Translations under genes and position numbers: made by a program
Notes under the pieces: generated by a model
What the model saw: only the letters and a program-made list of their open reading frames with translations
The model's database searches: none
What the model was told of the DNA's origin: nothing
NCBI GenBank assembly: GCA_030150135.1
Contig: JASLGO010000123.1
Coordinates: forward strand, 1-28,296
DNA: 28,296 nt
Reading direction: 5' to 3'
Source of the DNA: Aquirhabdus sp.
GTDB lineage: Bacteria; Pseudomonadota; Gammaproteobacteria; Pseudomonadales; Moraxellaceae
Shown here: positions 24,738 through 28,296 of the stretch, in pieces
Numbering within the stretch: the first letter of the stretch is position 1
How the letters are laid out: each line of letters starts with the position of its first letter

Positions 24738-25745
24738 CTATGCGGAAAACCCTTCCAGCATTGGAGTAACTAAACTCGCCATCATTTCAATATGCAAATC
24801 ATCAATATTCAATGCAGGGATATAATCATAACGCTGACCGCCTTCCTGCAAAAACACATCACGATTTTCTACAGCCAACTCTTCCAACGTTTCCAAACAA
24901 TCTGCTGAAAATGCAGGGCTAATGACCTGTACCGATTGTATGCCTGCTTGCGCCCACTCTCTCAGCAGAAGATTGGTATAGGGCTTTACCCATTCTTGAC
25001 GACCAAAACGCGACTGAAAACTGATTGCCCATTGCTCACTGGTTAAATCTAGCTTTTGCGCAAGAAGTTGTGCAGTCACACGACAGCGCTCTGGATAAGG
25101 ATCACCGCGATCCGCATACGGCTGAGGAATACCGTGGAATGACATCAACAGCTTCTCAGGCACACCATGTAATAACTGATAACGACGTACACTTTCGGCT
25201 AATGCCTCAATATAAAGAGGATGATCAAAATAATCTTTAATGAGAACCAGCGATGGCAGATTCCGTTGCGCCTGCACCCAGCGGCTGACGACATCAAAGA
25301 CGGCACCCGTCGATGTCGCTGAATACTGAGGAAACAAAGGTAAAACCACAATATGTTCAACGCCACGTTGTTGTAAATCATTCAATGCTGTTGTCATTGA
25401 AGGATTGCCGTAAGTCATGGCAGGAAAAACCTCAACGTTTTTCCGTTCCTGCGCGAGGATGTGTTGAGATAATGCCATTGCCTGCGCGATCAGAATTTTT
25501 CGCATCGGAGAATCACCATCCCAAATTGACGCATAAGCATGAGCTACACGTTTAGACCGCAAAGGAATGACAAAAAAGTTGAGAATCAACGCCCAAAGAA
25601 TGCGCGGAATTTCAATCACACGAGGATCAGATAAGAATTGTCGTAAATAACGACCTACAGCTTGTGGCGTTGGTGCATCAGGAGTACCCAAATTCACCAA
25701 TAAAACTGCAACAGGAGGAGACGCGTCAGAATCAGTTCGATTCAT
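24738..25745 (-). CDS. hemH: Ferrochelatase
   Basis: A 335-residue enzyme of normal bacterial length that inserts Fe2+ into protoporphyrin IX, the last step of heme synthesis. Visible family elements are VLLVNLGTPDAPT, FLSDPRVIE, the metal-site histidine H204 in MSFHGIPQ, Y141 region PLFPQYSATSTG, FQSRFGRQEWVKP, and the catalytic-acid segment CLETLEEL (E285). The ATG at 25745 has no clear Shine-Dalgarno; the upstream DNA is a 12-bp tandem repeat. It lies 103 bp downstream of the DUF4062 gene on the same strand, with no terminator seen between, so the two may be co-transcribed. Confidence 0.95.
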   Translation of the reverse strand: MNRTDSDASPPVAVLLVNLGTPDAPTPQAVGRYLRQFLSDPRVIEIPRILWALILNFFVIPLRSKRVAHAYASIWDGDSPMRKILIAQAMALSQHILAQERKNVEVFPAMTYGNPSMTTALNDLQQRGVEHIVVLPLFPQYSATSTGAVFDVVSRWVQAQRNLPSLVLIKDYFDHPLYIEALAESVRRYQLLHGVPEKLLMSFHGIPQPYADRGDPYPERCRVTAQLLAQKLDLTSEQWAISFQSRFGRQEWVKPYTNLLLREWAQAGIQSVQVISPAFSADCLETLEELAVENRDVFLQEGGQRYDYIPALNIDDLHIEMMASLVTPMLEGFSA

Positions 25746-25751
25746 GATGAA

Positions 25752-25811
25752 TTAGGACTCAACTTAGGACTCAACTTAGGACTCAACTTAGGACTCAACT
25801 TAGGACTCAAT
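25752..25811. repeat. 12-bp tandem repeat, five copies, in front of hemH
   Basis: The unit TTAGGACTCAAC occurs four times exactly and a fifth time with the last base changed to T, ending at 25811. On the coding strand of hemH the unit reads GTTGAGTCCTAA and runs to within 6 bp of the ATG. A perfect short tandem array in this place is expected to vary in copy number by slippage and could alter hemH translation or the DUF4062-hemH transcript. Because 12 is a multiple of 3, frame is unaffected. Confidence 0.95.
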
Positions 25812-25848
25812 CAAGAAAACCAGATCATGTGCTTTAAACATCGAGCGA

Positions 25849-26919
25849 CTATGAACTCACTCCCACACTCTGAACAGCCATAAGTGCATTCAGGCGTTCT
25901 TCACCCAAAGCCGATAACCCCCATAGAATATGATGGCGAGAATCGCGTCCCACAGGAGCAATCCATTGATTATTCTTGAATTGCACCTTAATTGCATGTA
26001 GTGCTCGAACATTAATCTGACAACGCGCTGTTGCATGAGCTCGAGGCATGGTTTCTTGCACATCTTTTAACGCAGAGATATTCAGATATTCATTCAACAG
26101 ACGTGCAAAATTTTCCTCTGGCGCAGGTGGACGAAATCCTGGTCCAATCGCAACCAATAACTCATTCCAAGTCATCTGTCTGCGTGGACGTAATTCACGG
26201 AAATTACCATCCTGATAAGCATGTACACGATAATCAAACGACATTAATTCATCGCCACGGACAACAGGAACATCTAATGCACCAGACTCACCCATCGTCG
26301 CAGAAATATCATCCAAGCTTGATGTTGAACTTGCAGAACTTCGACCGCGCCCGCTTGCCATCAGCTGTGCATTTTTTTGCTTTAGCTTTTCATTTTCAAG
26401 CTGCAAAGCTTGCATCGGCGCGTCATTTGGACGAACCCAGCCCAATGATGGATAACGTTGTGTGAGTTGAGGCATTGCATGGCGTAGGATGACTTCAAGC
26501 TCACGAGGCTCACGGAAAGTCACCACCATATCGCGTTCGCGCTGGAGTTGACGTCGGAAATCTTCAAACTTGCGTTGTCCCTCTTTGGTCTGCTCTTGGA
26601 CTTCAGGAGAACGGCTATCTGGAGACTCATGCATAATCACTAAGACAGGCTTTTGTTTTGTGATCGCATAAATATATTCAAGATGAACGTAGCTGACGCC
26701 TGATGCAGAAAGATCGCCATAACGAGATCCGAGCAACAGGACAAAATAATCACAATCATCAATCTGACGACGTGCAAATGCGGTAGTAAGAGGCGTCCGC
26801 GTCTCTAAACCCCAAGAAAAGAAACCTAGACTTGCCAAAGTTTGCGCCAGCACTGAACGTTCAGGCTGCATATCTGCGCCTGTCGTGCTGATAAAAACAT
26901 GATACCGCTTATCGATCAT
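25849..26919 (-). CDS. DUF4062 domain protein (TIR-like fold) with C-terminal uncharacterised domain
   Basis: A 356-residue protein. The N-terminal ~100 residues match DUF4062: YHVFISTTGADMQPER (6-21), ETRTPL, DDCDYFVLLLGSRYGDL and SYVHLEYIYAITKQKPVLV. This is the Rossmann-like layout also seen in TIR/SEFIR proteins, with E81 where TIR NADases have their glutamate (inference). A polar stretch with a short coiled coil (ALQLENEKLKQKNAQL, ~170-185) and a low-complexity Ser run lead to a C-terminal globular part (~220-356) with no family I recognise. DUF4062 occurs in signalling and defence proteins, but no partner such as a STAND ATPase is nearby. The ATG follows AGGGG. It is upstream of hemH on the same strand. 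Confidence 0.75.
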   Translation of the reverse strand: MIDKRYHVFISTTGADMQPERSVLAQTLASLGFFSWGLETRTPLTTAFARRQIDDCDYFVLLLGSRYGDLSASGVSYVHLEYIYAITKQKPVLVIMHESPDSRSPEVQEQTKEGQRKFEDFRRQLQRERDMVVTFREPRELEVILRHAMPQLTQRYPSLGWVRPNDAPMQALQLENEKLKQKNAQLMASGRGRSSASSTSSLDDISATMGESGALDVPVVRGDELMSFDYRVHAYQDGNFRELRPRRQMTWNELLVAIGPGFRPPAPEENFARLLNEYLNISALKDVQETMPRAHATARCQINVRALHAIKVQFKNNQWIAPVGRDSRHHILWGLSALGEERLNALMAVQSVGVSS

Positions 26920-27178
26920 CTGATCGCCCCTACTTATATGACCATAAAATCATCCGAGGATCTGGATGCCTGAATGATCTCAGCAAATAGTCCATATCAC
27001 TGACACTGAACAGTGTAACGTTGCCTCAATAGCCGCGCAACTAGATCATGGCTATGCCTAACGAAAAATGGGGCATTTTATGACATTAGGGAGCAATATT
27101 TGTCAAAATATTAGACAAATTTTTACTTTTTTAACAAAAAAAACCTTTTTTTGTCTTTTTTTATGACAAAAAATGTCA
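26920..27178. other. 259-bp AT-rich intergenic region with nested inverted repeats
   Basis: No gene is seen. Inverted repeats are ATTTGTC/GACAAAT (around 27100-27122), ACAAAAAAA/TTTTTTTGT (around 27134-27154) and TTTTTTGTC/GACAAAAAA (27147-27155 with 27165-27173). Long A and T runs follow, and GACAAA or its complement recurs five times within 80 bp. The part next to metR probably ends metR transcription, although no GC-rich stem is present. Near the DUF4062 start, ACACTG-AA-CAGTGT (27003-27016) is a short palindrome that could be an operator. Confidence 0.5.
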
Positions 27179-28108
27179 CTATCGACTTCGTGTCATTCGA
27201 ATCAGCAATTGCAAAAATCCCTGCATGAACACCAACTCCTCATCAGCCTGACGTACAGCCACATAGAGTGTACGGCGTAACCCTTGAGTATCAGTTTGTT
27301 TAAGGATTTTCTCGCTCGACTTAGGCGTTAAACGACGGCTAACAACCCAGCCTTTTTGTTCATATTCTTTCACAACCCAATCAGGTAACGCAGCAATACC
27401 ACGTCCACTTGCCACCAGCTGAATCAACATCGGCGTCAGTTCAGTTGTTCGTAATTTAGCGGGCTGTAAACCATAGGGAGCAAGATAACCTGCCACGATA
27501 TCTAATCGGGTCGATTCAACAGGATAGGCAATCAGCGTTTGGGCCGCAACGTCTTCTGGCGTAATGATTTCTTGTGTCGCAAGCTGATGTGATGGAGACA
27601 GAACCAAACGCGATTCATAATCAAATAACCGATGATATTGAATGCCTTTCATTGGCAAACAATCTGTCGTCACCAAGAGATCAATCTCACCCTGCTGTAA
27701 CTGAGCATGAGGTTCAGGCTCAAAACCACTGGCAAAATCTAAGTCCACATCAGGAAAATCATGACGGTAACGATTTAAAACAGGCATAAGCCAATCAAAG
27801 CAACTATGACATTCAGATGCCAATAATAGCCGCCCCGTCTGTCCATGTGCCAAACGCGCCAGATCACTCCGCGCATTTTGGACAAGAGGCAAGATTTGAT
27901 CAGCCAGCTGCAATAAACGTTGCCCTGCGGCAGAAAATTGTAATGGCTTCGTTTTTCGACTTAACAACGACAGAGAAAGCCACTGTTCCAACTCTTTCAA
28001 CTGATGAGATAAAGCCGAAGGAGTCAAGTGTAAATGTTCTGCAGCTGCGGCCAAAGATCCTTCTTCACGCAAGGCATGCAATGTTTTCAAATGACGAATT
28101 TCGATCAT
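27179..28108 (-). CDS. metR: LysR-family transcriptional regulator MetR
   Basis: A 309-residue LysR regulator that matches E. coli MetR closely: MIEIRHLKTLHALREEGSLAAAAEHLH with the winged helix-turn-helix (TPSALSHQLKELEQWL), then ECHSCFDWLMPVL, QQGEIDLLVTTDCLP, FDYESRLVLSPSHQLA and GIAALPDWVVKEYEQKGWVV. MetR activates methionine synthesis genes and senses homocysteine. The ATG at 28108 follows GAGGGA. It diverges from the gene starting at 28279, the classic arrangement of metR with a target gene, and the shared 170-bp region holds a near-consensus MetR site. A hydrophilic tail of about 10 residues is not conserved. Confidence 0.92.
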   Translation of the reverse strand: MIEIRHLKTLHALREEGSLAAAAEHLHLTPSALSHQLKELEQWLSLSLLSRKTKPLQFSAAGQRLLQLADQILPLVQNARSDLARLAHGQTGRLLLASECHSCFDWLMPVLNRYRHDFPDVDLDFASGFEPEPHAQLQQGEIDLLVTTDCLPMKGIQYHRLFDYESRLVLSPSHQLATQEIITPEDVAAQTLIAYPVESTRLDIVAGYLAPYGLQPAKLRTTELTPMLIQLVASGRGIAALPDWVVKEYEQKGWVVSRRLTPKSSEKILKQTDTQGLRRTLYVAVRQADEELVFMQGFLQLLIRMTRSR

Positions 28109-28136
28109 AATGAGCTTCCCTCATGATTTTGAAAAT

Positions 28137-28155
28137 ACTCGATCTGATATCGAGT
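28137..28155. promoter_or_regulatory. 19-bp palindrome near the metR start
   Basis: ACTCGAT-CTGAT-ATCGAGT is a perfect 7-bp inverted repeat with a 5-nt centre, 29 bp upstream of the metR ATG. Size and shape suit an operator for a dimeric regulator. It does not match the MetR consensus, so another regulator is possible. Confidence 0.5.
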
Positions 28156-28209
28156 GCATCCCCAAGCAAGATTTTATAGTTAGAAAAATTCATCTTACCA
28201 TGAAAAAGA

Positions 28210-28222
28210 TGAGTTTGATTCA
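28210..28222. promoter_or_regulatory. Putative MetR binding site
   Basis: TGAG-TTTGA-TTCA differs at one position from the MetR consensus TGAA-N5-TTCA. It lies in the divergent region between metR and the next gene. An outward-facing pair TTCAT/ATGAA (28189-28193 with 28200-28204) lies just upstream and may be a second half-site cluster. Confidence 0.55.
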
Positions 28223-28278
28223 TTATTAAAATAAAGTCACACTGCCTCAACGAAATTCTAAAGAGGCTGTGGCCAACC

Positions 28279-28296
28279 ATGACAACCCCATATCAA
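28279..28296 (+). CDS. Start of a gene divergent from metR (first six codons only)
   Basis: An ATG at 28279 begins MTTPYQ and runs off the window, with AAGAGG 12 bp upstream. Its divergent position from metR suggests a methionine-pathway gene under MetR control, but six residues are too few to name it. Confidence 0.4.

Noticed and set aside
25752..25811. CRISPR array
   Set aside because: Units are contiguous 12-mers with no spacers and no cas genes nearby; this is a simple tandem repeat.
26031..26465. 144-codon open frame on the plus strand
   Set aside because: Lies wholly antisense to the well-supported DUF4062 gene, with no family match or ribosome-binding site.
27095..27178. Replication origin or attachment site
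   Set aside because: AT-rich with repeats but no DnaA boxes, integrase, tRNA or flanking direct repeats.
27817..28110. 97-codon open frame on the plus strand
   Set aside because: Antisense to metR over its most conserved part.
1..28296. Insertion sequences, tRNA or rRNA genes
   Set aside because: No transposase frame, no IS-type terminal repeats and no tRNA- or rRNA-like segment was recognised on either strand.

Overview
The window reads as chromosomal DNA of a gammaproteobacterium of the Moraxellaceae, most likely an Acinetobacter or close relative. The grounds are the wording of the pilin tail, the PglL-type oligosaccharyltransferase, trigger factor and MetR, the visibly AT-rich DNA, and the housekeeping order tig-clpP-clpX / hemW-EVE-yacG / hemH / metR. 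This is judged by eye, not by a search.

Left third (1-14,400), surface glycosylation. The window opens inside a type IV major pilin gene, closed by a strong terminator. A tight plus-strand run follows: two tandem, related GT-C membrane proteins with TPR-like tails (TMTC/protein O-mannosyltransferase-like), a polyprenyl-phosphate sugar synthase-like GT2, a methyltransferase, a PglK/MsbA-like ABC flippase, a second methyltransferase, manC (GDP-mannose supply), a GT4 and a GT32-like transferase. Two GT4 genes come back on the minus strand and meet the GT32 gene tail to tail. Two short leftover ORFs (8339-8452 and 14254-14388) look like scars of lost genes. A PglL-type O-oligosaccharyltransferase with its own consensus-like promoter closes the block. 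Together the genes could make a GDP-mannose-derived lipid-linked glycan, flip it, and attach sugar to pilin and other exported proteins. The pilin-TMTC-GT2 core is the most interesting candidate system here.

Middle (16,250-22,061), core genes. tig, clpP and clpX cover protein folding and proteolysis. clpP has a heat-shock-like promoter and strong hairpin terminators flank the group. hemW (minus) diverges from an EVE-domain gene across only 14 bp holding a palindrome that supplies a ribosome-binding site to both. yacG follows.

Right third (22,062-28,296). A membrane diguanylate cyclase (minus) diverges from a YafJ-like class II glutamine amidotransferase across 423 bp. Then come hemH, a five-copy 12-bp tandem repeat, a DUF4062 gene probably co-transcribed with hemH, an AT-rich inverted-repeat region, and metR. 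metR diverges from a gene whose first codons end the window; the region between carries a near-consensus MetR site.
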